Below, piece after piece: positions 1 to 9,112 of a DNA stretch of 56,716 bases (its first letter is position 1; every line of letters begins with the position of its first letter). The translations under genes and the position numbers were made by a program. The stretch covers positions 1-56,716 of the forward strand of contig NZ_BAABJQ010000045.1 in assembly GCF_039543385.1 (NCBI RefSeq), written 5' to 3'. The DNA comes from Rugosimonospora acidiphila. GTDB taxonomy: Bacteria; Actinomycetota; Actinomycetes; Mycobacteriales; Micromonosporaceae. Under the pieces are notes generated by a model. The model did no database searches and was not told the DNA's origin. It saw only the letters and a program-made list of their open reading frames with translations.

Positions 1-57
1 CGCCGACTGCCCAGCCCTGGCCTTCCTCGGTGTCACATCGTTCAGTGTCGCGGTCAT
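1..57 (-). CDS. Start of an unidentified protein, cut by the left edge
   Basis: Nineteen codons run from an ATG at 57 to the window edge with no stop. The ATG is preceded by a good ribosome binding site (AGGAGG, 8 nt spacing), and the gene would follow the VWA gene at 163-1776 in the same direction. The short N-terminus begins MTATLNDVTPRK and matches no family I know. Support comes only from the start signal and the position in a row of minus-strand genes. Confidence 0.5.
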   Translation of the reverse strand, partial: MTATLNDVTPRKARAGQSA

Positions 58-73
58 CACAGCGCCCTCCTCA

Positions 74-90
74 CCAGGCACAACGCCTGG
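74..90 (-). terminator. Short hairpin between the VWA gene and the next minus-strand gene
   Basis: Perfect 6-bp inverted repeat CCAGGC/GCCTGG with a 5-nt loop. It lies 73 nt past the VWA stop and immediately before the ribosome binding site of the gene starting at 57. It has no T-run, so it could act as a weak terminator, a 3' stabiliser or a leader hairpin. Confidence 0.4.
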
Positions 91-162
91 CGGGTCAGGC
101 CGGAAACACCGTTAGCAAGACAGTCCCCCAACGCGCACGGCTGAACCGGGACTACGCCCTGG

Positions 163-1776
163 TCAGCTAGCGATTGGCGGCTGCCGTACTAGTGCGGTGA
201 TCGCGGCATCGGCGATATGGCCAATAGCGCCGATCGGGTTCTCGACGGTGATGGCAATGGTGTCGTCGAAGATGTGGCTGCTCTGCTGTCCAGGGTGTAA
301 CCACAGCACAGCGCACCCCGCGCCGTGCATCGCGCTGATCACCTTCTGCGCGGCCTCGTACTGCTCGAAGAAGTGGCCGTCGGAGACGACGGCCAGCATC
401 CGCACCGCGCCGGGGCGCCGCAGGTCGAGGAGCTGATCAGCGAGCTGAACGGCTCCGACGAATTCCTCAGTACCGTCGTTAGCTTCCATCTCCAGGACCT
501 GGGTGGGGTGTTGGTGGGGTGGGATGAGCAGGGTGACGGTGTCGCCGAACGCGATCGTGGTGGTGGCCGCGTCGGCGCGGCGGGCCGCGTGGGCGAGGAT
601 CCATCCGGCCGAGGACATCGGCGCGGCATAGTCGCCCATGGATCCGGAGACGTCAACCAGGACGGCGAGGCGCAGGGTCGGCTTGTGCGGCGGTTGGATG
701 GTGCGACGCTGCCAGGGTGCGGCGGTGGGCACCATGCCCGCGGCGGCCTGCGCGTCAGCGGTAATCGCGTGCCGTACCCGCAGCCGCCCGGGTGGCGCCG
801 TGGCGGGGCGGGTTGCTGGTTCGGTGGGGTCGGTACGGGCCCGGCGTAGGCGGGCGGCCAGCAGCCGCGCGGCGCGCTGTTCGTCAGGGGCGGGATCACG
901 CGTGGTCCAGGTCGCGGGGGCGGCGTGGCGCGCGGCGAGGCGCCGCTCGAGGTACTGCGTGGTAGTGAGGCCGGCGCTGGCGGCGAGGTAGCCGGTGATC
1001 GCCGCCGCGAGCCGGCCGGGGAACGCGGTCGGGTCGGGCTCGGGAGGGTTCGGGCGCAGGCCGGGGTCGACGCCCAGGACGTGGCACCAGTCGACGGCGA
1101 TGCGGATCATGGTGTCGGCGTCGGTGTCCGCGACGGCGTGTGCCTCTTTCCATAGGCGGCGCAGGTAGGAAAGGCGGTTGCGGCCGAGCACGGTGGCCAC
1201 CGCGGCTCGGACCGTGCGGACTTGTGTGCTGGTGATGATGCGGGCGTCGACGCGGGCGAGCAGGAGTCCCGCGAGTTGCCCGGCGTGCCAGGCGTCGTCG
1301 ACGGGGGCGTCGCCGGGGTCGAGCAGGGTGGTGACGGTGTGGCGCAGCCAGCGGCGGTCGCCACGTCGGCGTGCCCGTTGCCGTCCTTCGGCGCGGGACT
1401 CTTCCAGCAGCAAGGCGACGTCGGCAACCACGGGTGGGGTGCCGGCGGGCACGTCCCAGTGGCTGTGGGCGGCGTGGGAGGCTTCGTGGACGAGCAGTCC
1501 GTAGGCGGTGGGTACCAGCTTTTTGTGGCCGGCGCGGCGGGGGTTGGCCACGCCGGGGTTGCCGATGTGCACGGCGTCCACTTCGATGCGGCGCTGGTGG
1601 GGGTAGAAGCAGGCGTCGGCTGTTCCGGCGGCGCCGGGGGCGACGGTGACGGTCAGGTCGGTGCGGCCGGTCAGCACGGGGATGTGGCGGGTCCAGGCCT
1701 GGCTCCACTCCCGCCACGCCTCGTCGAGGGGGGTGGCGCTGACCGTGGGGGTCAGGTGGGTCTTCGGATGCGGCAT
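163..1776 (-). CDS. VWA domain protein with an HExxH metallopeptidase-like motif
   Basis: 537 residues. The C-terminal part is a von Willebrand A domain: the MIDAS motif DVSGS lies at 375-379, followed by a DGTEEF threonine loop and a VVSDG strand. The N-terminal half has HEASH at 97-101 with EES at 125-127 downstream, the arrangement of a zincin-like site (two His and a distal Glu). An ATG preceded by AAAGGA supports the start. It follows the MoxR-type ATPase gene after 25 nt. MoxR AAA+ ATPases with VWA partners are known to remodel or activate target proteins, and the same is inferred here; the substrate is unknown. The zincin-like site could mean proteolysis, or could be structural. Confidence 0.8.
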   Translation of the reverse strand: MPHPKTHLTPTVSATPLDEAWREWSQAWTRHIPVLTGRTDLTVTVAPGAAGTADACFYPHQRRIEVDAVHIGNPGVANPRRAGHKKLVPTAYGLLVHEASHAAHSHWDVPAGTPPVVADVALLLEESRAEGRQRARRRGDRRWLRHTVTTLLDPGDAPVDDAWHAGQLAGLLLARVDARIITSTQVRTVRAAVATVLGRNRLSYLRRLWKEAHAVADTDADTMIRIAVDWCHVLGVDPGLRPNPPEPDPTAFPGRLAAAITGYLAASAGLTTTQYLERRLAARHAAPATWTTRDPAPDEQRAARLLAARLRRARTDPTEPATRPATAPPGRLRVRHAITADAQAAAGMVPTAAPWQRRTIQPPHKPTLRLAVLVDVSGSMGDYAAPMSSAGWILAHAARRADAATTTIAFGDTVTLLIPPHQHPTQVLEMEANDGTEEFVGAVQLADQLLDLRRPGAVRMLAVVSDGHFFEQYEAAQKVISAMHGAGCAVLWLHPGQQSSHIFDDTIAITVENPIGAIGHIADAAITALVRQPPIAS

Positions 1777-1801
1777 GGTCGTTCCTTTCTCTACGGTCGG
1801 G

Positions 1802-2947
1802 TCAGCGCTGCTTACCGAGGGTCAGGGCCGAGACGTCGGGGCCGAACTGGGCGGCGAGGGCGGCGACCACCTCGGGGCGATCGTCTTCCGGGGCGCGGCC
1901 GGCGAGGTTGGCGACGGCGGCGGCCAGGCCGAGGGTCTTGCGGACGCGGGCGAAGCCGAGCAGTTCCCGTAGTTGAGGCGCCCAGGTGACCTTTCCGTCG
2001 GCGAGGTCCTTGTTCAGGGCGATCGCGGCGTTGACCGCGCCGACGGGTACGCCGAGGTGCCGGGCGAGGTCCCAGTCGGTGGTGACCTCGATGTGCACCT
2101 CGAACCGGGAGGCGAGGGCTTCGGTGAGGATCGCGCCGTGCACGCCGGGGTTGTGGCCGGCCACCACGTAGAAACCGTCGGCGGCCTCGACGCGTTCGTT
2201 GCGGTACCCGGGGATGGTGATGACGCGGCGGCCGTCCATCGCCGGGTAGAGGACGGCGAGGACTTTCGGTGGGATCAGGGTGGCGTCGTCGACCAGCAGC
2301 GGCCGCCCTTCCCGCATCGCCGTGACGAGGGGGCCGTACACGAATTCGTAGCCGCCGTCGGGTAGCGGAATAAAGGAGCCGAGGAAGTCCTCGACGATGG
2401 TGTCGCCGGTACCGGCGACGGTGAGCAGATCGGGGAACGCCGCTTCGACCAGAGCCGTTTTCCCGGTGCCGGGTGGGCCGTAGAGCAGGACGGGGATGTG
2501 CTTGTCGCGCAGGCGGCGCAGCACGTCCACGTCGGTGGCGCCGGCCAGGCGGCGGGGGAAGTACAGGTCGCCATTGGGGCGGGTCACCGGCTTGCGGTGC
2601 GAGCTTCGGCCGGGGCCGGATCGGCTGGCGGTGCGGGGTGGCGGGGGTGGAAGGGTGCCGGCGGCGTCGATGCCGGCCGGGGTGATCTGGAAGCGGTGCG
2701 GGTTGGTGTGGTGGGTGGCGTACCCGGCGTCGGTCATGCGTTTCAATGCCTGGAACACGGCGCCGGAGGACGGGGCGCTGATGGCGCGGGTGATGTCGCC
2801 GACTTTCAGTAGCGTGTCGGGCTGGCTGGCCAGGTAAGCGGCGACCTGCGGGTACAGGTGGCCGGTGCGGCGGGCTGCCGGCGTGGTGACGGGGTCGTCG
2901 GTGGGGGAGGCGGCGCCGTCGCTGCCCGCCTCGGGGGCTGTGGTCAT
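1802..2947 (-). CDS. MoxR-family AAA+ ATPase with N-terminal winged helix
   Basis: 381 residues from the ATG at 2947, which has AGGAG 8 nt upstream; an earlier in-frame start at 2980 lacks such a site and would lie inside a hairpin. The N-terminal part (from LYPQVAAYLAS) resembles a winged helix-turn-helix. The AAA+ core follows, with Walker A GPPGTGKT and Walker B PLLVDDAT. MoxR ATPases hydrolyse ATP to remodel partner complexes and are usually encoded beside a VWA protein, as here (25 nt to the VWA gene). The DNA-binding-like N-terminus is less usual and may tether the complex to DNA, or may be only a protein interaction module. Confidence 0.85.
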   Translation of the reverse strand: MTTAPEAGSDGAASPTDDPVTTPAARRTGHLYPQVAAYLASQPDTLLKVGDITRAISAPSSGAVFQALKRMTDAGYATHHTNPHRFQITPAGIDAAGTLPPPPPRTASRSGPGRSSHRKPVTRPNGDLYFPRRLAGATDVDVLRRLRDKHIPVLLYGPPGTGKTALVEAAFPDLLTVAGTGDTIVEDFLGSFIPLPDGGYEFVYGPLVTAMREGRPLLVDDATLIPPKVLAVLYPAMDGRRVITIPGYRNERVEAADGFYVVAGHNPGVHGAILTEALASRFEVHIEVTTDWDLARHLGVPVGAVNAAIALNKDLADGKVTWAPQLRELLGFARVRKTLGLAAAVANLAGRAPEDDRPEVVAALAAQFGPDVSALTLGKQR

Positions 2948-2969
2948 TCGATCGCTCCTGTCATGGTCG

Positions 2970-3001
2970 CGCCCGCGCACCCGTCTCCGGGTGCGCGGGC
3001 G
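2970..3001 (-). terminator. 14-bp hairpin just upstream of the MoxR ribosome binding site
   Basis: Perfect 14-bp stem (2970-2983 with 2988-3001) and a 4-nt TCTC loop. It ends 23 nt before the MoxR start codon and lies about 200 nt downstream of the small gene at 3201-3449. It may end transcription of that gene or act as an attenuator/leader hairpin for moxR-VWA. There is no T-run. Confidence 0.6.
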
Positions 3002-3200
3002 GTGAACGGTCCGCGCTGCGGAGACGGGGTGGGCGGCAAGGCCCCTGGCAGGGTGGCCACCGCATCCCGTGACATGTGGTGTGGGGCTGCGTCAGCTGGC
3101 TGCTGACGCGGGTGGTGCGGGGGTCATCGTCGAGGCGTCGCGCTGCCTTGTGGCGTGGGCGATGACGATGAACGCATCGAATCGGTGGTAGATCAAGTGG

Positions 3201-3449
3201 TCAGTGGACGTCAACGGTGCACATGACCAGGTAGAGCAGGTCATCGTAGGAGGCTGAGGCCTGGGCCTGCTGGGTGAACTGGGTGGCGGCCTCGGCTGAG
3301 ACCTGCGCCCGGATCGCCGCGGCGACTCGACCGATGATGAAGTAGGCGTTCCCGTCTTGGCCGGTCAGTTGCACACGGACGTGCGGGTAGGTGATGCCGT
3401 CGCGGTCCGGCGTTCCGGTCGTCGAGGTATCCGTGGGGGTGTCAGACAT
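3201..3449 (-). CDS. Small unidentified protein, 82 residues
   Basis: The ATG at 3449 has GGAAGAGAG upstream and gives 82 residues; the longer frame to 3617 adds an Arg/Pro-rich stretch that looks non-coding. The N-terminus is Thr/Asp-rich and probably disordered. The rest (YPHVRVQLTGQDGNAYFIIG onward) has alternating hydrophobics and a helix-rich tail suggesting a compact alpha/beta fold. I do not recognise the family. It sits alone between the ParB-like gene and the hairpin at 2970-3001, so it is probably transcribed by itself or as the tail of the upstream operon. Confidence 0.65.
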   Translation of the reverse strand: MSDTPTDTSTTGTPDRDGITYPHVRVQLTGQDGNAYFIIGRVAAAIRAQVSAEAATQFTQQAQASASYDDLLYLVMCTVDVH

Positions 3450-3585
3450 GATGGTTGTCTCTCTTCCAAGGTTGTTGGATTTCCGGTCGGGGTGGGGTGG
3501 ACGACGCCGACATCCGCGGACCCGCCGGTAAGGAGGACGGTGGCGTTGACGGCGTCGATGCGACTTCGGCCGGTAGTCGCTGGGC

Positions 3586-4203
3586 TCAGCGGGTGGCTGT
3601 GGGTCGATCGGTGTCATACAGCGCGGTGAGCGTGGCCAGCGCGACCCTGGGGCCGAGAAGGCGCCGACAGAGGGTGTCGACTTGGTGGGGGCTGCCGCCC
3701 TCGATGGTGAGAAGGTCGACCGGTGCGGTCATGACCGCGTGGGCGATGCGTTCGGCGTGACGCAGCAGGTCCGGTGGCAGGTGCCGGGTCGCGGGCAGAA
3801 AGTCCCGGGTGCGCAGCATCGCGGTAGTCGGCAGGTACGGGTCGTCGTGTGGGCTGTTCGGGCTGGTGTAGTCCGGTCCGCTGCTGCTCAGGTTGCGCAG
3901 CAGCGGCACGCCGTCGCGGCTGCTCGCCTGGGTGATGGCCGCGGCCCGCCGGTGCCCGTCGAGCAGGTAGCAGCGCCGGGGCCGGTCCAGCCACGGCGTC
4001 CAGACGGTGAGCAGGCCGATGGGCCAGCCGGACTCGACACTGTGCCACAGGTCGGCGTGCTGTCGCGGTGCCCAGCCGGGGCCGCCTGGTGCGCCGGCGG
4101 GGGTCAGCTGTCCTCGGTTGATCAGGTCGACGATCTGGGTCAGCGGCACCCGAAGCACCGTCGTGCGCACCGGCGGTTGCGAGGCTTCGGATGGCCGAGT
4201 CAT
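3586..4203 (-). CDS. ParB/DUF262-like N-terminal domain protein
   Basis: 205 residues. The segment LWHSVESGWPIGLLTVW followed about 20 residues later by LLDGHRRAAAI resembles the ParB/Srx and DUF262 fold, where a G-x-x-R-type loop binds nucleotide. The start overlaps the stop of the upstream 651-residue protein (ATGA), so the two are translationally coupled. Family members act in partitioning, DNA binding or nuclease regulation. No HNH or other nuclease domain follows here, so a stand-alone nucleotide or DNA-binding role is more likely than a GmrS-type restriction role. The function is not settled by sequence. Confidence 0.7.
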   Translation of the reverse strand: MTRPSEASQPPVRTTVLRVPLTQIVDLINRGQLTPAGAPGGPGWAPRQHADLWHSVESGWPIGLLTVWTPWLDRPRRCYLLDGHRRAAAITQASSRDGVPLLRNLSSSGPDYTSPNSPHDDPYLPTTAMLRTRDFLPATRHLPPDLLRHAERIAHAVMTAPVDLLTIEGGSPHQVDTLCRRLLGPRVALATLTALYDTDRPTATR

Positions 4204-6155
4204 GCCTGGCCACCCTCATGGCGCGGGTGGGCCTGCCACCGCCACCCGGACCCGGTCCAGACGACCCACTGCTCAGCCCCGTCCGGGACGGGCAGGCAGG
4301 CGAGCCGGTCGCGGAGCGCGCTGTGTTCGGTCGGGTGAGCCGGTCGGGGCATGACCCGGTAGGTCCGCATCGTGATGCCGTCGGTATCGAGCAGCCTCAG
4401 GAGGACCGCTCCCACGGCCCACGCGCCCGCGGTCAGCACCTCGAACTCGTACTCGTCGGCCAGGGCCCGCAATACCCGCTGCTGCTCGGCGGGTGCGCCG
4501 CGGTAGCGGCAGCCCCCCACATACCCGCGCCAGGCCTCGACGCTCAGCTCCGGGTCGTCGAACACCTCCAGACACAGGTCGGTCCCGTTGGTGCCGATCG
4601 TGGCGACCGGCTGGCCGTCCAGCCGCAACTCGAGGACGCGGGTGGGATCGGTGGTGGGTGCCAGCGGCATCGCCCCGACCGTCAGCCGGTCGTGCGGCAC
4701 CCGCATGTCCGGGGTGTGGGTCAGCTGCACGAACCGCTGCTGACGGTCCCGGGTCGGCAGGTCACCGACGACGCGGTCGCAGTCGTAGGGGTGCACCGGC
4801 TGCCAGCACCAGGACCAGCCCTTCACCACGTACTGGCCGGACTGGTCCGGCTCGATCCGCTCGATGGCCTGCTCGTCGTCGTGGACACCGCGTTCGTCCA
4901 CGACGATGACGTCGCCGTCAAAGGTCAGGATCGCCCACTCGCCATCCACGACCTGGTCCGCGTCGCCGGTGGGCACGCCGCGCCCGACGAGGTCCTGCCG
5001 CCGGTCGCGGCGGAGCCGTTCCTGCTCGGCGACGATGGCTTCGGCGACCTGGCGCGTGCAGGTGAACACCGCCCACCCGTTCCAGGTGTCGATGAGGGTC
5101 CCGACGAACCCGACCGGAACGTGCAGCTCACCGTCCTGGCCGGGCTCCCACGTCCAGTCGCCGCAAAACACGCCCACGCTGCCTAGGCGCAGCTCGTCGG
5201 GGTGCAGATGGCGCAGGTCGTGGGGATCACCGGTCGGGCTCAGCACCATCCGGCACAGTTGCGCGACCTGGTCGCCGATCGCCTGCTGCGCGCTGTCGAG
5301 GTAGGCGTCGCTCAGGTCGTCGCGCTCCCGCGGTGTCAGCGGCGGCCCGTCGCCGCCGGATCCATCCGACCGGCTGGGCTGATCCTGGGCCGGAGGGGTG
5401 GCGGGGGGCAGGGCGTCCAGAATTGCCGGGTCGCCGTCGTCGAGGCCGGCCAGGATCCTGCGGGCGACGGTTTTGACGTCGCCGGTGGCCCGACCGCCGA
5501 TGGTGTCCTGTGCCCACCATTCGGCCAGGGCTCGGCCCGCCGCCGCCCCGTCGTCGCGCGCGGCCTGCAGCAACTGTTCCCACCCCGCCCTACGCCGCCG
5601 GTCAGGGGTGTCGTGCGCCATGGGCTCAGCCACGGCAGGGCCTGGCCTCCCGCCGAACGGTGGAATGGGCGGCTGGGCCCTTCGGCGTTGGCCCGGCCCG
5701 GTGGCCTGCCGGGCGGGAGATTCGGGTGCCAGGGGGTGGGTAGCGATGAACAGCCCGCCCTGATAGATGGCGATGGTCTCGGCGGTGACGTCGAGCAGGT
5801 AGAGCCAGTCGACGCGTGGTTGGTCGGCCGGACTCAGCAGCAGGTCGAGCACCTGCTCCGGGGCCACACTGGGTCCGGGCGGGCTCACGGCCAGCGTCAT
5901 GCCCACACCCGCCACGGCATGCTCGCCGTCGAACGGTGAGGTGTCTTCCTCGGTGATCTGGTAGTCGAGGTACTCCCAGTCGTGGGCCAGCAGTACCTCG
6001 ATGAGGGTGGTGGTGTCGCGACCGGCGGTGGTCGCCCAGATCAGGCGCAGGCTGGGCAGCATGTTCGCGGGATAGCCGCCGCTGTGGACGCGGCGCAGGT
6101 GCAGCAGATCCGGGTTCGTGATGTCGCGGGTACCGATACGGCATGGCGGATGCAC
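4200..6155 (-). CDS. Large unidentified protein with a module shared with the gene at 14885-15736
   Basis: The frame is open to 6350, but the GTG at 6155 has GAGAGG 8 nt upstream and marks a likely start, giving 651 residues. It has no signal peptide or membrane segments. The N-terminal part contains RLIWATTAGRDTTTLIEVLL and a WLYLLDVTAETIAIYQGG strand pair. The middle is charged and helix-rich (residues about 240-330). Around residues 425-456 is a segment ending GQYVVKGWSWCWQPVHP that resembles the C-terminus of the 283-residue protein at 14885-15736. I know no named family. It overlaps the ParB-like gene by 4 bp, so the two products may work together. Confidence 0.7.
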   Translation of the reverse strand: MHPPCRIGTRDITNPDLLHLRRVHSGGYPANMLPSLRLIWATTAGRDTTTLIEVLLAHDWEYLDYQITEEDTSPFDGEHAVAGVGMTLAVSPPGPSVAPEQVLDLLLSPADQPRVDWLYLLDVTAETIAIYQGGLFIATHPLAPESPARQATGPGQRRRAQPPIPPFGGRPGPAVAEPMAHDTPDRRRRAGWEQLLQAARDDGAAAGRALAEWWAQDTIGGRATGDVKTVARRILAGLDDGDPAILDALPPATPPAQDQPSRSDGSGGDGPPLTPRERDDLSDAYLDSAQQAIGDQVAQLCRMVLSPTGDPHDLRHLHPDELRLGSVGVFCGDWTWEPGQDGELHVPVGFVGTLIDTWNGWAVFTCTRQVAEAIVAEQERLRRDRRQDLVGRGVPTGDADQVVDGEWAILTFDGDVIVVDERGVHDDEQAIERIEPDQSGQYVVKGWSWCWQPVHPYDCDRVVGDLPTRDRQQRFVQLTHTPDMRVPHDRLTVGAMPLAPTTDPTRVLELRLDGQPVATIGTNGTDLCLEVFDDPELSVEAWRGYVGGCRYRGAPAEQQRVLRALADEYEFEVLTAGAWAVGAVLLRLLDTDGITMRTYRVMPRPAHPTEHSALRDRLACLPVPDGAEQWVVWTGSGWRWQAHPRHEGGQA

Positions 6156-6565
6156 AGTTGAGTCCTCTCGTGTGCGTGTCGATGGGATGGAGGCGGTTGA
6201 TGGAGCGGACGACGAAGCGGCCGTCGGCAACGGCAGCGTCACGTTGGTCACCGGGCATGGGGGATGTCGAGGTGATGCGGGTGGGCCGACAGGTCCCGCG
6301 TCGCGCGGCGGGTCCGGGCGAGGCACGGGGGACGACGGCAGGTTCGACACGTGCCGTGGCGTGCCGCCCGCGGCGGCACACCACTAGACGGCCGGATTGC
6401 GTTTCGTGCTGCGGTGTGACCAGGACGGACAGTTCACCGACCAGCGCTTCGGAAGCGGGTGGGGTCAGTGCGCGGTGCCGTCCCAGCTGATGGCCGGCCC
6501 AGAGGTGTGGTGGAACGCGGAGTCGCCGTTCGGCTCGGCGAGAGCGTCTCAGCTATCGTGCCGAC
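6156..6565. promoter_or_regulatory. Divergent intergenic region; possible leaderless promoter for the HAD gene
   Basis: 410 bp separate two divergent genes and contain no convincing ORF. At 6554-6559 a -10-like TATCGT ends 6 nt before the HAD ATG at 6566, which has no ribosome binding site. This spacing fits leaderless transcription starting at the ATG. No clear -35 element is visible. Confidence 0.4.
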
Positions 6566-7228
6566 ATGCGGCCGCTAGCGTTGTTCGATCTGGATGACAC
6601 GCTCGTCGATCGCCGTGCGGCGTTCAACGCCTGGGCCGAGGAGTTCGTCACGGCCCGCGGGCTCGATGACAAGGCGCTCACCTTCCTGATCCTCGGCGAC
6701 GCGCATCACTCCGGCCCGATGGACCGCTTCTTTGCCATGGTCTGCCAGACGTTCGCCCTCGCCGAGCCGCCTGAGCGGGTGTGGGAGCAGTACCGCAGTC
6801 GCATGCCTGAGCTGGCGTGCTGCCGGGCCGAGAACCTCGATGCGCTCAGACGGCTGCGGCGGGCCGGATGGCGGCTCGGGATCGTGACCAACGGAATGAC
6901 CGACAACCAGCTCGGAAAGATCCGAAACACCGGTCTGGACGCACTGGTCGACGCGTGGTGCATCTCCGATGAGGTCGGCGTCCGCAAGCCTGACCCCGAG
7001 GTTTTTCGGCTCGCCGCCCGGCGCTGCGGAGCCAGCCCCGAGCACGGCGGCTGGATGATCGGCGACAACCTGGTCCTCGACATCGCCGGCGGTCATAACG
7101 CCGGTCTGCGCACGATCTGGTTGCAGCCCAAACGCCGGCCCAAGTCGTGGTCGTTCACCGGGCCCGCACCGGACTTCACGGTCGACTCGGTGGCCGAGGC
7201 CGTCGAGGTGCTCCTCGAACGAAACTGA
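6566..7228 (+). CDS. HAD-superfamily hydrolase (HAD-IA, YjjG/phosphoglycolate phosphatase-like)
   Basis: 220 residues with all four HAD motifs: motif I FDLDDT (nucleophile D8, acid D10), motif II IVTNG, motif III lysine in RKPDPEVF, and motif IV MIGDNLVLD. The helical cap lies between motifs I and II (subfamily IA). It should dephosphorylate a small phosphorylated metabolite in the cytoplasm; the substrate cannot be read from sequence. It is a single plus-strand gene in a stretch of minus-strand genes, which fits cargo. There is no ribosome binding site before the ATG, so it may be leaderless. Confidence 0.88.
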   Translation: MRPLALFDLDDTLVDRRAAFNAWAEEFVTARGLDDKALTFLILGDAHHSGPMDRFFAMVCQTFALAEPPERVWEQYRSRMPELACCRAENLDALRRLRRAGWRLGIVTNGMTDNQLGKIRNTGLDALVDAWCISDEVGVRKPDPEVFRLAARRCGASPEHGGWMIGDNLVLDIAGGHNAGLRTIWLQPKRRPKSWSFTGPAPDFTVDSVAEAVEVLLERN

Positions 7229-7682
7229 GCTGATATCGGGTGACTCGCCAAATTGTGTGGTCTTCCGCCACCTGTGATGCGCAGAACTGGTACGCCGCAC
7301 ATATCCGATTACGTCGTATTTCCTGGCCAAGCTCGGAGAGTCCGCACCTGGCCCGTCGATCTGTTCAGCCGACGAGCCGCTGCGCCCAGTACACGTGCCT
7401 GTGATGCCGAGGAAAACCAGAGAGACCGTCAGGTCGGACGCGGCGACCGGTGCGACCGACGGCGGCACCAACGCCACGAACTCGGCCGGCCCGGGCGCAT
7501 CGGTGGTCATCTTGACGCCACCGGAGTCCGATCACCGTAGTCGGACAGGCAAAGATAACGACCGGCTCCGGCACTCACCGCACCGTCCCAGCCCCGCGCC
7601 ACCGTGCTGCACGCTTTCAAACGCCTACGGATTGAGAACCGGACACTGCCGACATCCATCAGTCCCTCGGCAGCCTCAGCGC
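7229..7682. other. 454-bp gap between converging HAD and MFS genes; no gene supported
   Basis: No frame here has a good start signal together with coherent protein composition. A minus-strand frame from an ATG at 7510 begins like a real N-terminus (MTTDAPGPAEFVALVPP) but soon becomes shadow sequence opposite the HAD gene, so it may be a decayed 5' gene fragment. No clear terminator was found. Confidence 0.4.
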
Positions 7683-9008
7683 TCAGTGATCTGCCTCCGA
7701 CAGCTCATTCCGGACCGAGTTGTAGCGGCCGACGGGCGAGAATCGCATCCACAGCGGCGGGAGCACCGTCAAGGCCATCAGGATGGCTAGCGCCGTGCGT
7801 GGCGACGCGACGCTAGCCAATGCCCCACCGACCAACCCACCCAGCGCGATCCCGCCCCGGGTGAACAGGCGCGTCGACGCGAACACCCGACCCAGCAGCC
7901 GTGCCTGAGTATCGCGCTGGACCGCAGTTATCGCGTACACGTTGAACGCCGCACCGGCCGCGCTCAACACAAGCATGCCTACAACGAACCAAGCCAGGCC
8001 CCATCCGGGCGTAGTCAGCGGGATCAGCAGGCTGCCCGCCGCCTCCACCGCCGAGGACATCCACAGCAGGCGGCCGCCGCCGAACCGGCGGGCGAGTGTG
8101 CCGGCGAGGATCGAGCCGCCCAGCGCCCCGACGCCGCCGATCGCGAACAGCAGTCCCACCACCGCGGCGCGCAACCCGAGCTGGCGGGCCAAGAAGACGA
8201 ACACGACGGCGTCGAACCCGCCGATCACGAAGTTGGCCAGCGTCACTCCCGACACGATCACACGGGTCAGCGGGTTGCCCAGCACGTACCGGACACCCTC
8301 GCCGACCTCAGCGGACAGCCGGCGACGGACGGGCAAGCTGTCCGCCGGCACCGGCGATCGTGGCTCGGTTGTACGGATGCGCAACACGCACAGCGCGGAG
8401 ACCATGAAGCTTGCCGCATCGGCGATCACCGCGCCCGGCGCGCCGAGTAGCTGAACCAGGCCACCGCCCAAGCTGGGCCCGGCGATGCCGGCCGCCGCGA
8501 AGCTGGCCTGCAGCGCGCTGTTACCGTCGGCCAGCCGGTCGGTCCCTACTACGGCTGGCAGAAATGCGGTGTTGGCAACGTTGAAAAAGACGGTAAGCAC
8601 TCCACCGAGCAGCGCGACGGTGATCAGCTGGGCCACACTCAGCACCCCGAGCCCCCATGCCAGCGGGATGCTGGCCATCAGCACCGCCCGGCCGAGATCG
8701 GTCACGATCATGACTGGCCGTCGAGGCCAGCGGTCCACCCAGACCCCGGCGGGCAGCCCGACCAGCAGCCAGGCGGCATTGGACGACGCCGTGATCACGC
8801 CCACCTCGAAATTGGAGGCATGCAGCACGCCGATGGCGACCAGCGGAAACGCCACGAGCGTCACCGCTGAACCCAACTCGCTGACGGTCTGCGCGCTCCA
8901 CAACAGCCGGAAACCTCGCTGCCACAGCGCGCTTACCATCGGGCGAAGATACTCATAGATCATCACCGGCGGCAACTCATCACGGCTACGGCCGTCGCGT
9001 ATCGGCAC
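7683..9008 (-). CDS. MFS transporter (enterobactin-exporter/macrolide-efflux-like)
   Basis: 441 residues with about 12 hydrophobic segments, and the loop GVWVDRWPRRPVMIVTDLGRA after the second, the signature A region of MFS drug/siderophore exporters. It should sit in the cytoplasmic membrane and use the proton gradient to export a small molecule. The start is uncertain: the GTG at 9008 lacks a close ribosome binding site. An ATG at 9015 with AGGA 9 nt upstream opens a 9-codon frame ending inside the gene, perhaps a leader peptide. It converges with the HAD gene and is likely cargo of the element. Confidence 0.88.
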   Translation of the reverse strand: MPIRDGRSRDELPPVMIYEYLRPMVSALWQRGFRLLWSAQTVSELGSAVTLVAFPLVAIGVLHASNFEVGVITASSNAAWLLVGLPAGVWVDRWPRRPVMIVTDLGRAVLMASIPLAWGLGVLSVAQLITVALLGGVLTVFFNVANTAFLPAVVGTDRLADGNSALQASFAAAGIAGPSLGGGLVQLLGAPGAVIADAASFMVSALCVLRIRTTEPRSPVPADSLPVRRRLSAEVGEGVRYVLGNPLTRVIVSGVTLANFVIGGFDAVVFVFLARQLGLRAAVVGLLFAIGGVGALGGSILAGTLARRFGGGRLLWMSSAVEAAGSLLIPLTTPGWGLAWFVVGMLVLSAAGAAFNVYAITAVQRDTQARLLGRVFASTRLFTRGGIALGGLVGGALASVASPRTALAILMALTVLPPLWMRFSPVGRYNSVRNELSEADH

Positions 9009-9112
9009 TCAGCATTTCGGCAGTCCTCGTAAGGGTGGCCGCCCATCAAGTTGACCCGTTCCGTCAAGACCGGCGGCGGGTCAGCGCCTTCTTGAGCTAA
9101 CGTCGACGACGG

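Noticed and set aside
325..849. Long plus-strand frames opposite the VWA and MoxR genes (also at 1222-1989)
   Set aside because: Gly/Val/Arg-rich shadow frames without start signals, antisense to genes with clear motifs. High GC produces these by chance.
6575..7510. 311-codon minus-strand frame opposite the HAD hydrolase gene
   Set aside because: It lies almost wholly antisense to a gene with all four HAD motifs; only its first 50 codons look protein-like, so it was noted as a possible fragment and not called.
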